A program made the position numbers and the translations under genes. A DNA stretch of 64,000 nt, taken from positions 31,071 through 95,070 of the forward strand of contig JAZSNH010000081.1 in assembly GCA_045536305.1 (NCBI GenBank). Direction: 5' to 3'. Shown here in pieces: positions 6,950 through 16,294 of the stretch. Origin of the DNA: JAISGQ01 sp045536305. GTDB lineage: Bacteria; Bacillota; Clostridia; Oscillospirales; Acutalibacteraceae. The notes under the pieces were generated by a model. It did not search any database. It saw only the letters and a program-made list of their open reading frames with translations, and was not told where the DNA came from. Each line of letters begins with the position of its first letter. Within the stretch, counting starts at the first letter, position 1.

Positions 6950-8725
6950 TTATTTGTAATAGTTCATGGGGTTTTTGGTGTTGCCGTTGAGCCTGATCTC
7001 AAAATGAAGATGCGGACCTGTGGAGTTGCCGCTGTTTCCGACCTTGCCTATAGCCTGACCGGAAGAGACATATTGTCCCTTTGAGACACTTATCTTGCTC
7101 AGATGTGCATATCTTGTAAGATATCCGCTGCTGTGCTGAATATCCACGCAGTATCCATAGCTTGAGAACCAGCCGGCTCGTGTGACCTTTCCGCTTGCGG
7201 CGGCAACAACAGTTCGCCCGTATATGCCGCTGGTGGAAATGTCGATACCCTTGTGCAGCTTACCCCAACGCATGCCGTAATAGGATGAAACATGCTTTAC
7301 ACCGGGAACAGGCCATGTGAACATGCCTGTAGGGACTCTGCCGCCGCCGGAGGAGGAAGAACCGCCTGAGGAACCGCCCGAATATGAAGGCGGCTTCTTG
7401 GTGCCGACAACATAGACCTCATCGACCGGTGCCTTGAGCACCTCTGTCTTTATTACCTTTCGTGCCTGCTCAACACCGCCTACGTAAATTATCTCTTCGG
7501 TTATCTTGTTTGTGCCTTTTTGTCCTGCGGTTTTGAGCTTCTTATAGGTAGTGTATTTGGTTGAATCCTTAACGGTGGTCGAGTTGAACTTAACACTTAC
7601 CGTATATTGGCGTACAACAACATATTTTACCTCGAGCATAGGCTCTTTCGTTTCGACCTGTATCGTTTCGCCTGCAATAAGTCCGGTCTTCTCAAGTCCG
7701 GGATTGAGCTCATAGAGGCGCTCTTCGGTCATGCCATAGGTCGAAAGCAGCTTTGAAACGGTATTGCTTGATTTTACTGTGTGAGATTTAACAACAGTTT
7801 TGGTGCCTCGTATGATATCGCGAAGCTCACTTGTCGTTACAACGTCCTTTGCGGCAAACAGGCCGCTTTTTGTTTCTACATTCTGAATAAAGCTGAAGGT
7901 GCCGTTTTTTGATGTGTCTGTAAAGCCTTCGGTAAATTCGTCAAGAATAAAGCTTAAATCGCCTTCGCTTCGAATCGCACCGACAAGCTCGCCGTCAATA
8001 AACAGACCGTAAGCCTCCTCGATATCCTCGTTGCCGTAAAGCATGCTTTCGGCAAGCTGGGTGGAGTTTTTCATTCTGTTGGGCTCGACAGCGGCAAGCC
8101 TGTAGGTAGGCTCAAGGCTTTTGTCTATCTCGGCGCTTGTGCTTAAAAGCTCTGAGCTGACAAGCTGAGATGCTTCGGTAAAGGTGGTTTCGTCGGCTAT
8201 GTATCCTATTGTTTCGCCGCCGCATTCCACTGCAAGGGCATAATTTTTGCTGAAAACATTACTGATCGTTGTGCAGAGTATGATAACACAGATAACAGGA
8301 AGAATGATATTAAGTGCGCTGGCGAGAAATGATCTGTGCTTTACGGCAGAGGCTGCTGCCGCTCCGATATGTGCCTTTGCAAAAGAAAGGGCACCGTCTT
8401 TTTTGGCGGCATCAAGCCTGGGCTTAGCCGTCTGAAATTCTTCTTTTATTTCAGCAAAGGTTTTTTTGGTGGTATGCACGGGCTGAACCACCGCAGAATC
8501 GAACCCGCGTGCAATAAATCTTCCGCAGGGTCTGAGGATTTTCTTTGTCTTTCTGATCACCATGTTGACTTTGCGCTGGATCTGCATGCCGTAAAGGCAG
8601 CACAAGCGGTAAAGCCAGGTGAAAAAGCTTTGTCGGGGAGTGTCTGAATTGTTGAGCCCATGCATTGACTTCCTTGAAAACATCGAGCCGATCGCGGCGG
8701 CTGCTCCGTTCAGGAGGTTAAACAT
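6950..8725 (-). CDS. Membrane-anchored M23 cell-wall endopeptidase with LysM and G5 domains
   Basis: Predicted zinc endopeptidase that cuts peptidoglycan cross-bridges outside the cell. From the chosen ATG (591 aa) the order is: basic cytoplasmic region of about 130 residues, one transmembrane segment (133-156), a long extracellular region, LysM (about 315-360), G5 (about 365-442), a Gly/Ser linker (448-462), and the M23 domain (about 468-588) with zinc ligands HKGID (491-495) and HLHFEI near the end. The start at 8725 follows GAGAGGAG by 10 bases; longer in-frame extensions lack a site. The cytoplasmic N-terminal region is unusually long for this architecture and could bind a cytoplasmic partner. 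Confidence 0.88.
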   Translation of the reverse strand: MFNLLNGAAAAIGSMFSRKSMHGLNNSDTPRQSFFTWLYRLCCLYGMQIQRKVNMVIRKTKKILRPCGRFIARGFDSAVVQPVHTTKKTFAEIKEEFQTAKPRLDAAKKDGALSFAKAHIGAAAASAVKHRSFLASALNIILPVICVIILCTTISNVFSKNYALAVECGGETIGYIADETTFTEASQLVSSELLSTSAEIDKSLEPTYRLAAVEPNRMKNSTQLAESMLYGNEDIEEAYGLFIDGELVGAIRSEGDLSFILDEFTEGFTDTSKNGTFSFIQNVETKSGLFAAKDVVTTSELRDIIRGTKTVVKSHTVKSSNTVSKLLSTYGMTEERLYELNPGLEKTGLIAGETIQVETKEPMLEVKYVVVRQYTVSVKFNSTTVKDSTKYTTYKKLKTAGQKGTNKITEEIIYVGGVEQARKVIKTEVLKAPVDEVYVVGTKKPPSYSGGSSGGSSSSGGGRVPTGMFTWPVPGVKHVSSYYGMRWGKLHKGIDISTSGIYGRTVVAAASGKVTRAGWFSSYGYCVDIQHSSGYLTRYAHLSKISVSKGQYVSSGQAIGKVGNSGNSTGPHLHFEIRLNGNTKNPMNYYK

Positions 8726-8893
8726 GCTGTATAAGCTCCTCTCTTTGTGAAGATGGAAGGTTACAAAATTGTAACTTCTGGAGATTATTATATCAGCTTT
8801 TGTCTCCATTTCAACCCTTCGATGAAATTTTCTGCCAATTACGGCAAATATAATTCACAAAGATGAATGCTATTTAGGAAAATCAACAATGAA

Positions 8894-9352
8894 TCACAGG
8901 TAAAAAATGTTGTTTTCTGTCCATGCACTGATTACATCGGTGTAACCGGAAGCGATTATTTTAGCGCCGATAAGGTCGTGCTCGAGATAATTTCCGCATT
9001 CCTCGGGGAGCGAAGCACCGGGTATAGGCTCGTCCCATATACTGATTTTCAGAAAGGTATCCTTTACAAGAGCGACAACCTCGGCATCGCTCATATTCCT
9101 TGTAAGAAGGTAAAAGCCTGTACGACAGCCCATGGGACCGAAGTATACTATATTATCTGCATAAGAGCTGTTGCGGAGAATAGTTGCGCCAAGGTGTTCG
9201 ACGGTATGCATGGCGGCCTGCTCCATGTAGGGAGGTGTGTTGGGCTTGACGGTGCGAATATCCCATGTGTCTATCCCGTTATCTCGGCGGGAAATATAAA
9301 GACCGCAGTCAAGCTTGTTGTGGTCAACGGTAAAGCTCGCGATTTTTTTCAT
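8894..9352 (-). CDS. luxS: S-ribosylhomocysteine lyase LuxS
   Basis: Cleaves S-ribosylhomocysteine to homocysteine and DPD, the precursor of autoinducer-2, as part of methyl-cycle recycling. The Fe/Zn site HTVEH is present, together with GPMGCRTGFY, which carries the catalytic cysteine. Length is 152-153 aa from the ATG at 9352, which follows AAAGGA by about 11 bases; upstream in-frame starts have poorer spacing. The gene stands alone between the peptidase gene and the divergent V-ATPase operon. Confidence 0.95.
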   Translation of the reverse strand: MKKIASFTVDHNKLDCGLYISRRDNGIDTWDIRTVKPNTPPYMEQAAMHTVEHLGATILRNSSYADNIVYFGPMGCRTGFYLLTRNMSDAEVVALVKDTFLKISIWDEPIPGASLPEECGNYLEHDLIGAKIIASGYTDVISAWTENNIFYL

Positions 9353-9477
9353 CAAAGGCTGCATCCTTTCACTTGTGTTTTTTGCAATATTATATACCAT
9401 AATAGATAATATTGCTATGAAATTGTGTGAGCATACTGAAAAATAATCGCACGAGTATGTATTGCACCAGTTTTTGC

Positions 9478-9506
9478 TTGTAAAAGCTATAAAGTTGTGT
9501 TATGAT
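9478..9506 (+). promoter_or_regulatory. Promoter of the V-ATPase operon
   Basis: TTGTAA at 9478-9483, a 17-base spacer and TATGAT at 9501-9506. The leader to the first start codon is about 60 bases and contains no obvious terminator hairpin. Confidence 0.6.
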
Positions 9507-9575
9507 AATCAGTAAGCGAAACAAGCAAAGCAGACCGAAATCTGCACTTCACCGCAGAAAGGTGGTTAATATAAT

Positions 9576-9887
9576 TTGGCAAAGGAATCAATAAAACTGA
9601 TCGAAGAAGCCGAAAATGCCGCTTATGAAGCAGAGATACATGCACAGGCACAGGCGGCGGAGATCATAGCGGAGGCAAAGCAGAGAGCGAGCGCCGCACA
9701 CGATGAAGCAATCGCGAAAGCGAAGAAGATCGTGGATCAGGCGAAAAACAATGCAAACAGCAATGCTGATACACTGCAGAAAAACAGCATGCAGGAAAGC
9801 ATGGCGGCAGCTGAGAGCTTAAAGGCACAGGCAAAGGAGAAGCTTTCCACCGCAGTCGATATTGTTATTGCAGATATTATCAATTAG
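9576..9887 (+). CDS. ntpF: V-type ATPase peripheral-stalk subunit (G/H type)
   Basis: Small peripheral-stalk subunit that pairs with subunit E as a long coiled coil. The 103-residue sequence is almost entirely Ala/Lys/Glu/Gln heptads (AEIIAEAKQRASAAHDEAIA), with no enzymatic motif. It is the first gene of the operon, in the position of ntpF or ahaH. The start is TTG 9576, giving MAKESIKLIEEAE. The subunit I gene follows after 40 bases with its own GGAGG. Confidence 0.8.
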   Translation: MAKESIKLIEEAENAAYEAEIHAQAQAAEIIAEAKQRASAAHDEAIAKAKKIVDQAKNNANSNADTLQKNSMQESMAAAESLKAQAKEKLSTAVDIVIADIIN

Positions 9888-9927
9888 GTAATACGACCCA
9901 CTCTTTCAAAGAAGGGAGGAATGTCGT

Positions 9928-11940
9928 ATGGCAAAGCTCAAAATGTTGAAGATCGGCGTGTACGGACTGCAGAGCGACCGCAAGTCGGTGCTTGAAAAGC
10001 TGCAGAGAATGGGCGTCGTTGAGATCGAGGATGTCAAGGCTCCGGAGGATAAGATAAAGATAAACACCTCCCAGCAGATCGAAAGCTTTTCGAATGTTAT
10101 AGATGTTTTTGAAAAGGCGATAGATATTCTCGACCGCTATACGGAGTATAAGCCGAAAATGCTCGAATCCTATCGAGGCAGACCCATCATGAGCAATGAT
10201 GAGTTCATGTCGATTGTCGAGCGTTCCGACAGAAACATAGAGCGATGTTACGGCATACTGAGAAAAGAAAAACAGATCGAAGAGCTGAAGACTGACATTC
10301 TTCGTCTGGAGCTTCGCACAGAAGCACTCAGACCATGGCTCGAGCTTGATGTTTCCATGCGTTTTGCGGGAACAAGGAGTACAAAGACCTTTATCGGAAC
10401 AGTACCGGGAATACACACGGCACAGTCGATAAAGGCACTGATCGCACAGAAGGATCCAAACCTTACGCTGTTTGATGCGGAAACATCAGGACAGCTTGCA
10501 GATTCCACCTGCGTATTTATCGTAGCTCACGAAAGTATTGAGCAGGAGATGGAAACTGCGCTTCGTTCCATAGGCTTTGCGAGACCTCCGGAGGTAAGCA
10601 AGCGTTCGCCGAAGGAGAGCATGGCGATACTTGAGGAGCGAATAGAAAAGGCAAGGGGACAGATCGAAGAAAACGAAGAGGGCATAAAGCACTATGCCTA
10701 CAGACGAGAGCTGTTTGCACAGATGCTCGACTACTATACGATACGCAGAGAAAAGTATGAAATGCTCGGTCGCCTGTCCTGTACAAGGCATGCGTTTATA
10801 CTGGAAGGCTGGGTACCGAAAAAGGCATACGAGCGGCTTAAAACAGAAATCGAGCCACTCGGGGCGCATATAGAGCAGATCGAACCCTGCGTTAAGGAAA
10901 CCGCGCCTACCGCATTAAAGAACGGACCGATATCCGAAGGCGGCGAATCGGTAGTACAGATGTACTCGATGCCGAACAAAAAGGATATCGACCCAACACC
11001 GATACTTGCGTTTTTCTATTATATGCTGTTCGGACTGATGCTGGGCGATGCCTGCTACGGAATTATAATGGTATTGGCTTGCGGCGGTGTTCTGCTGTTC
11101 CTCAGGCCGGAGGGCAGCGCAAGAAGGAACATGAAGCTGTTTATGTTCTCGGGGTTGAGTGCAGTGTTCTGGGGTGTGGTGTTCGGAAGCTATTTCGGCG
11201 ACCTGCCGAATGTTATAGCGAAAACCTTCTATGGCGCTACTGAAAACGTGATAAAGCCTCTGTGGTTCGATCCTATAAACGATCCTGTAAGTATGCTTCT
11301 GTTTTCCGTGGCGATCGGTATAATCCATGTATTTACCGGTCTGCTCCTCGGTGTGATAACAAATTTAAAAAACAAGGATTTCCTCGCCGCATTGGGCGAC
11401 TGTGTATCGTGGCTGCTGCTTTTGGGCGGCGGTATCACCTACGCGCTGAATATGCTGCTGGGAGTATTCGGCAGAGAGGATATAATCACCATACCTCCGC
11501 TGGCGCAGAAAATAGGTCTTTGGTGCGTTATCGCAGGACTTATAATGGTGCTTTTCCTGTCGGGACGTTCAAAGAACCCTGTTAAGAGCCTTATAAAGGG
11601 TGCGTACAACCTGTACGGAGCAATGAACTACCTGTCGGATTTCCTGTCCTATTCGAGAATCCTCGCTTTAGCTCTTGCAACATCGGTTATCAGCCAGGTG
11701 TTCAACACCATCGGTTCCATGTTCGGAGGCGGCGTGACAGGCGCAATAATAATGGTAATCGTCTGTGTAATAGGACACATTCTTAATATACTCATAAGTC
11801 TTATCGGCTGCTATGTGCATACCTGCAGACTTCAGTATGTTGAATTTTTCGGTAAATTTTATGAGGGCGGCGGACGTGAATTCAAGCCGTTCTCTGCAAA
11901 GACAAAAACCTTTAAATTTGAGGAGGAAAAAGAATTATGA
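9928..11940 (+). CDS. ntpI: V-type ATPase membrane subunit I (a-subunit homologue)
   Basis: Membrane stator that forms the ion half-channels beside the rotor ring. The first 350 residues or so are soluble and coiled coil; the C-terminal 320 or so carry about seven membrane segments, beginning at FFYYMLFGLMLGDACYG and including the typical LSYSRILALALATSVI, with the conserved arginine of the ion path. Length 670 aa is normal. Its ATGA overlaps the start of the K subunit gene. Confidence 0.93.
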   Translation: MAKLKMLKIGVYGLQSDRKSVLEKLQRMGVVEIEDVKAPEDKIKINTSQQIESFSNVIDVFEKAIDILDRYTEYKPKMLESYRGRPIMSNDEFMSIVERSDRNIERCYGILRKEKQIEELKTDILRLELRTEALRPWLELDVSMRFAGTRSTKTFIGTVPGIHTAQSIKALIAQKDPNLTLFDAETSGQLADSTCVFIVAHESIEQEMETALRSIGFARPPEVSKRSPKESMAILEERIEKARGQIEENEEGIKHYAYRRELFAQMLDYYTIRREKYEMLGRLSCTRHAFILEGWVPKKAYERLKTEIEPLGAHIEQIEPCVKETAPTALKNGPISEGGESVVQMYSMPNKKDIDPTPILAFFYYMLFGLMLGDACYGIIMVLACGGVLLFLRPEGSARRNMKLFMFSGLSAVFWGVVFGSYFGDLPNVIAKTFYGATENVIKPLWFDPINDPVSMLLFSVAIGIIHVFTGLLLGVITNLKNKDFLAALGDCVSWLLLLGGGITYALNMLLGVFGREDIITIPPLAQKIGLWCVIAGLIMVLFLSGRSKNPVKSLIKGAYNLYGAMNYLSDFLSYSRILALALATSVISQVFNTIGSMFGGGVTGAIIMVIVCVIGHILNILISLIGCYVHTCRLQYVEFFGKFYEGGGREFKPFSAKTKTFKFEEEKEL

Positions 11941-12560
11941 ATTTCTTTACTGAAAATGGCGGACTTATTTTTTCATTTCTCGGCGCAGCACTGGCAACAC
12001 TGCTCCCCGGTATCGGCTCGGCAATAGGTGTTTCCCGTGCAGGCAGCGCAGCTGCAGGCGTTGTTACAGATGACCCGAAAAAATTCTCCAAGGTACTCAT
12101 TCTCCAGCTCCTTCCCAGTACCCAGGGTATCTACGGCCTTCTGACAACATTCATTCTTCTGGCTCAGAATGGTATCATCAACGGCAAGACTCCTGACCTG
12201 TCAACAGGTATCCTTTACTTCATCGCATGTCTTCCCATCGCATTTGTCGGCTGGTACTCCGCAATTTATCAGGCAAACACCGCAGTTTCCGGTATTGCTA
12301 TCGTTGCAAAGAAGCCCGACCAGCAGAGCAAGGGCATGATGCTGGCAGCAATGGTCGAGACCTACGCAATTTTTGCGGTTCTTATCTCTGTTCTTTCCAT
12401 TCTCCAGATCGCACGTGCTGCAAACGCAGGCGATGTTGTTGATGCAATGAATATTATCTCCGGTGCAGACGTAAGCATCACCGACATGATCGCTTCCGCA
12501 TCAGATACAGTAACTTCCGCATCTGACATCGCAGCTTCCATAGCTGACATCGTTGCTTAA
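11937..12560 (+). CDS. ntpK: V-type ATPase rotor (proteolipid) subunit K with long C-terminal tail
   Basis: Rotor-ring subunit with two tandem hairpins. The second hairpin has the ion-carrying glutamate in MVETYAIFA. The first hairpin has LPSTQGIYG, and a Gln lies in IYQANTAV. Thr and Gln at these places match the Na+ ligands described for the Enterococcus hirae K ring, so Na+ coupling is likely (inference). The protein is 207 aa, against about 155-160 for typical NtpK: the extra 45 or so residues form a Ser/Ala/Asp-rich repeat-like tail (MIASASDTVTSASDIAASI). The gene overlaps ntpI by 4 bases. Confidence 0.92.
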   Translation: MNFFTENGGLIFSFLGAALATLLPGIGSAIGVSRAGSAAAGVVTDDPKKFSKVLILQLLPSTQGIYGLLTTFILLAQNGIINGKTPDLSTGILYFIACLPIAFVGWYSAIYQANTAVSGIAIVAKKPDQQSKGMMLAAMVETYAIFAVLISVLSILQIARAANAGDVVDAMNIISGADVSITDMIASASDTVTSASDIAASIADIVA

Positions 12561-12581
12561 TATATTTCGGGAGGTCATAAG

Positions 12582-13172
12582 ATGACCGGTTTAGAAAGAA
12601 TAATTGAACAGATAAGAATCGATTCCGAGCAGAATGCTGCCCGGATAGTCGAGGATGCTCATATTCAGGCAGATAAGATAATAGAGGACGCAATGAATGC
12701 TACCGAGATCGAATGCAGGGAAATAATCGGAAAGGGCAAGGAGGCTGCAAAGGTCATAGACCGAATAGCAGAATCGTCTGCCGAGCAGCAGATGAGAAAG
12801 GCAAATCTTGCCGCTCAGAGAGAGGTTATCGAAGAGGTTTTTGCCGAAGCGCTCACAAAGCTGCGCTCACTTCCCGATAATGATTATTTTCTTGTTCTTC
12901 ATCGTCTTGCGGGCAAGAATGCTGAAAACGGCGACGGCGAGATACTTCTTTCCGAAGAGGACAAGAAAAGAATGCCTGCTGATTTTATTCAGAAGCTCAA
13001 TGAAAAGCTTGTTGGAAAGGGCACTTTGAAGCTGGCGTCCGACAGTGCCGTTACAAACGGAGGACTTATCCTTCGCTACGGCGGGATCGAAATAAACTGC
13101 ACCTTCGCGTCCCTTATAAACGGCAAGCGCGAACAGCTCAGCGATAAGCTGAACAAGTACATCTTCGGCTGA
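12582..13172 (+). CDS. ntpE: V-type ATPase subunit E
   Basis: Peripheral-stalk subunit linking the catalytic head to subunit I. The first 90 residues are coiled coil (IRIDSEQNAARIVEDAHIQA), followed by a globular C-terminal domain ending in NGKREQLSDKLNKYIFG. Length 196 aa is typical. GGGAGG lies before ATG 12582. The stop overlaps an upstream in-frame ATG of the next gene, but the true start of subunit C is 21 bases later. Confidence 0.9.
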   Translation: MTGLERIIEQIRIDSEQNAARIVEDAHIQADKIIEDAMNATEIECREIIGKGKEAAKVIDRIAESSAEQQMRKANLAAQREVIEEVFAEALTKLRSLPDNDYFLVLHRLAGKNAENGDGEILLSEEDKKRMPADFIQKLNEKLVGKGTLKLASDSAVTNGGLILRYGGIEINCTFASLINGKREQLSDKLNKYIFG

Positions 13173-13192
13173 TGCCGAAGGGAGGTTTTAGT

Positions 13193-14161
13193 ATGCTTCG
13201 CGATACAGATTATGCCTATGCCGTTGCGAGGATCCGCTGCAATGAGCTTAAATTGCTCACAAAATCGGATCTTGAGCTGCTGCTTTCCTCGGTAAATGCC
13301 GAGGATTGCATGAAGCGCCTGACAGACAAGGGCTACGGCGGCAAGGGTGCATCTTATACCTCCGAGCGAGAGCTTCTGAAAGCCGAATCGGAGGAAGCAT
13401 GGGAGCTTATAAATGAGATCGCTCCCGACAAGGCTGTGTTTGATTCGTTAAAGACAGCAAATGATTATCACAATTTAAAAGCTGTTACGGAAAGCTATAT
13501 TCTCGGAACAGATTATAAAAGCATGCTCATATATCCTGTCACTGTTGAACCCGAGACCATTCTCGAGGCGATAAGGACAAAAAATTATGAGCTGCTGCCC
13601 GAACACATGAGAGAGTGCGCCGAACAGGCATATACCGTCTTTGTGGAAGCACGCGACAGTCAGCTCGGTGAAGCCATAATAGACAAAGCCTGCCTTATCG
13701 CCTCGGCAGAGACCGCAAAGGGCTGCGGCGAGCTTCTTGAGTCTCTTGCACAGCACAAGATATTTGTCACTGATATTAAAACGGCAATGCGCTGTGCGAT
13801 AACAAAAAAGCCGCTGTCATTTATCGAGGCTTCACTCGCCCCGTGCGACAGGCTTGACATCAAAGAGCTCAGCAGTGCCGCGCTCGAGGGTGCGGATGCC
13901 GTGCTTTCGTATATTGAGAGAGTGTCCGATGAGGCTGCCGATAAGCTCAGAGAAGGCATGAGTGCTTTTGAAAAGTGGTGTGACGAAAAGCTTCGCGACC
14001 TTATCGCGCCGGCAAAGTACAAGTCTCTCGGCCCCGATGCTCTGGCTGCATATATTTGTGCCAAGGAGCTTGAGATACGTTCGGTGCGTATAATTCTCTC
14101 GGCAAAGAGAAACGACATAAGCAATGAAAAGGTAAGAGCTCGTCTGCGCGAGCTGTATTAA
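13193..14161 (+). CDS. ntpC: V-type ATPase subunit C (d-subunit homologue)
   Basis: Socket protein that joins the central shaft to the rotor ring. The family signature at the N-terminus, DTDYAYAVARIRCNE, and the C-terminal KELEIRSVRIILSAK are clear. From the ATG at 13193, preceded by GGGAGG, it is 322 aa; the ATG at 13172 would add seven residues with no ribosome binding site. Confidence 0.92.
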   Translation: MLRDTDYAYAVARIRCNELKLLTKSDLELLLSSVNAEDCMKRLTDKGYGGKGASYTSERELLKAESEEAWELINEIAPDKAVFDSLKTANDYHNLKAVTESYILGTDYKSMLIYPVTVEPETILEAIRTKNYELLPEHMRECAEQAYTVFVEARDSQLGEAIIDKACLIASAETAKGCGELLESLAQHKIFVTDIKTAMRCAITKKPLSFIEASLAPCDRLDIKELSSAALEGADAVLSYIERVSDEAADKLREGMSAFEKWCDEKLRDLIAPAKYKSLGPDALAAYICAKELEIRSVRIILSAKRNDISNEKVRARLRELY

Positions 14162-14173
14162 GGAGGGCACGCA

Positions 14174-14494
14174 ATGTACAAGATCGCAGTTTTTGGCGAA
14201 CGGGACAGCATTTACGGCTTTGCGGCTCTCGGACTTGATATTTTTCCTGTGGAAAGCAGGGAAGAAGCAAGACGCATTCTTCACAATATAGCAGATGGTG
14301 ATTATGCGGTGATATATATTACCGAAAAGACCGCCGCAATGCTTTCTGCCGAAATCGAAAAATATGACGAACTGAGCACACCTGCAATAATCCCAATACC
14401 CGGCATTACGGGTAATACGGGGGCAGGAATGGCAAGAGTTCGCGAGGCTGTTGAAAAAGCAGTCGGCTCGGATATTATATTCAACAATAAATAA
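14174..14494 (+). CDS. ntpG: V-type ATPase subunit F
   Basis: Small Rossmann-like subunit of the central shaft that contacts subunit D. The sequence begins MYKIAVFGERDSIYGFAALG and contains IIPIPG before the C-terminal helix, as in the family. Length 106 aa is normal. AGGAGG lies 8 bases upstream of the start. The Enterococcus name for this subunit is ntpG; other naming schemes call it atpF or ahaF. Confidence 0.9.
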   Translation: MYKIAVFGERDSIYGFAALGLDIFPVESREEARRILHNIADGDYAVIYITEKTAAMLSAEIEKYDELSTPAIIPIPGITGNTGAGMARVREAVEKAVGSDIIFNNK

Positions 14495-14515
14495 ACCTCG
14501 TATTGGAGGGTCAAT

Positions 14516-16294
14516 ATGGCAAAGACCAGCAAGGGAATAATCGAAAAGGTTGCAGGACCGCTTGTTATAGCCAGCGGAATGCGCGATGCCAATATGTTTG
14601 ACGTTGTACACGTCTCGAAGGATAAGCTTATAGGTGAGATCATCGAAATGCATGGTGACAAGGCATCTATACAGGTTTATGAAGAGACCAGCGGACTGGG
14701 TCCGGGCGCACCTGTTGAAAGCACAGGCGAACCGATGAGCGTTGAGCTCGGCCCGGGACTTATCGCAAGCATTTACGACGGCATTCAGCGTCCGCTGGAC
14801 GATATAATGAAGGTCTGCGGAACCAATATTCAGAGAGGCATACAGGTCGCTTCTCTGAAGAGAGACAAGAAATGGCGCTTTGAGCCGGCTGTTTATGTCG
14901 GAGCAAAGGTACAGAGCGGTGATGTTATCGGTACTGTCAAGGAAACCGATGTTGTCACACAGAAGATAATGGTTCCTTATGGAATCTCCGGTGTTGTAAA
15001 GGACATCACCGCAGGCAATTTTACCGTCACAGAAACGGTATGTGTCGTAGAGACTCCGAAGGGCGAAACCAAGAATCTCACCCTTATGCAAAAGTGGCCC
15101 GTTCGTCGCGGCAGACCTTACAAGCAGAAGATCAGCCCGGAAATGCCGCTTATCACAGGTCAGCGAGTTATCGATACGCTTTTCCCCATCGCCAAGGGCG
15201 GTGTTGCATCTGTTCCCGGACCTTTCGGAAGCGGAAAGACAGTTGTACAGCACCAGCTTGCAAAGTGGGCAGAGGCTGACATAGTCGTCTATATCGGCTG
15301 CGGTGAACGCGGCAACGAAATGACCGACGTTCTCAACGAGTTCCCCGAGCTTGTTGACCCGAAAACAGGAAAATCCCTCATGGAGCGCACAGTGCTTATC
15401 GCGAACACCTCCGATATGCCTGTTGCGGCACGTGAAGCATCTATATATACGGGTATTACCATCGCAGAGTATTTCCGCGATATGGGCTACAGCGTAGCTT
15501 TGATGGCAGACTCCACATCGCGTTGGGCAGAAGCTCTTCGAGAGATGTCAGGACGACTTGAGGAAATGCCCGGCGAAGAAGGCTATCCCGCATACCTCGG
15601 CAGCCGTCTTGCACAGTTCTATGAGCGCGCAGGTCTGGTAGAAAGCCTCGGCTCCGAGCCGAGATTGGGCGCACTGTCCGTTATCGGTGCGGTCTCGCCT
15701 CCCGGCGGTGATATCTCCGAGCCTGTATCCCAGGCAACACTGCGAATAGTCAAGGTTTTCTGGGGTCTTGATTCAGGTCTTGCATACAAGAGACACTTCC
15801 CTGCAATCAACTGGCTCAACAGCTATTCTCTTTATCTTGATTCCCTCAAGGGCTGGTTCGATAAGAATGTCAGCGATGAGTGGATGAAGAGCCGCGACAG
15901 GATAATGTATCTTTTGCAGGAAGAGTCCGAGCTTGAGGAAATCGTTAAGATGGTCGGTATGGATGCACTTTCCGCACCTGACCGCTTAAAGCTTGAGGCA
16001 GCACGCTCTATCAGAGAGGACTATCTGCATCAGGATGCATTCCATGAAATAGACACCTATACCTCGCTGCCGAAGCAGCTTATTATGATGAAGCTTGTGC
16101 TTGAATATTTCGATCAGTCCACCGAGGCTCTGAGTGCAGGCGTCGACATTGAAGCACTCGTTAAGCTGCCCGTGAGAGAGAGAATCGGCAGAATCAAGTA
16201 TGTAGAAGAAAAGAATGTACCTGCCGAAGCTGCATCTGTTCTGGAGCAGCTTGCGCGTGAAATTGCAAATGCAGGGAAAGGAGAGGAACTCTGA
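14516..16294 (+). CDS. ntpA: V-type ATPase catalytic subunit A
   Basis: Nucleotide-hydrolysing (or synthesising) subunit. The Walker A loop is GPFGSGKTVVQHQ, the catalytic glutamate region is GCGERGNEM, and the family signature MADSTSRWAEALREMSGRL is present. The bulge domain insert of A subunits is included, giving 592 aa, the usual size. The stop and the start of subunit B overlap by one base (TGATG). Confidence 0.97.
   Translation: MAKTSKGIIEKVAGPLVIASGMRDANMFDVVHVSKDKLIGEIIEMHGDKASIQVYEETSGLGPGAPVESTGEPMSVELGPGLIASIYDGIQRPLDDIMKVCGTNIQRGIQVASLKRDKKWRFEPAVYVGAKVQSGDVIGTVKETDVVTQKIMVPYGISGVVKDITAGNFTVTETVCVVETPKGETKNLTLMQKWPVRRGRPYKQKISPEMPLITGQRVIDTLFPIAKGGVASVPGPFGSGKTVVQHQLAKWAEADIVVYIGCGERGNEMTDVLNEFPELVDPKTGKSLMERTVLIANTSDMPVAAREASIYTGITIAEYFRDMGYSVALMADSTSRWAEALREMSGRLEEMPGEEGYPAYLGSRLAQFYERAGLVESLGSEPRLGALSVIGAVSPPGGDISEPVSQATLRIVKVFWGLDSGLAYKRHFPAINWLNSYSLYLDSLKGWFDKNVSDEWMKSRDRIMYLLQEESELEEIVKMVGMDALSAPDRLKLEAARSIREDYLHQDAFHEIDTYTSLPKQLIMMKLVLEYFDQSTEALSAGVDIEALVKLPVRERIGRIKYVEEKNVPAEAASVLEQLAREIANAGKGEEL

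Noticed and set aside
13832..15253. Open frame of 473 codons on the minus strand opposite subunits C, F and A of the V-ATPase
   Set aside because: It lies wholly opposite three well-supported genes, has no ribosome binding site and its product is rich in Cys/Tyr/Asn with no motif. It is a codon-bias shadow.
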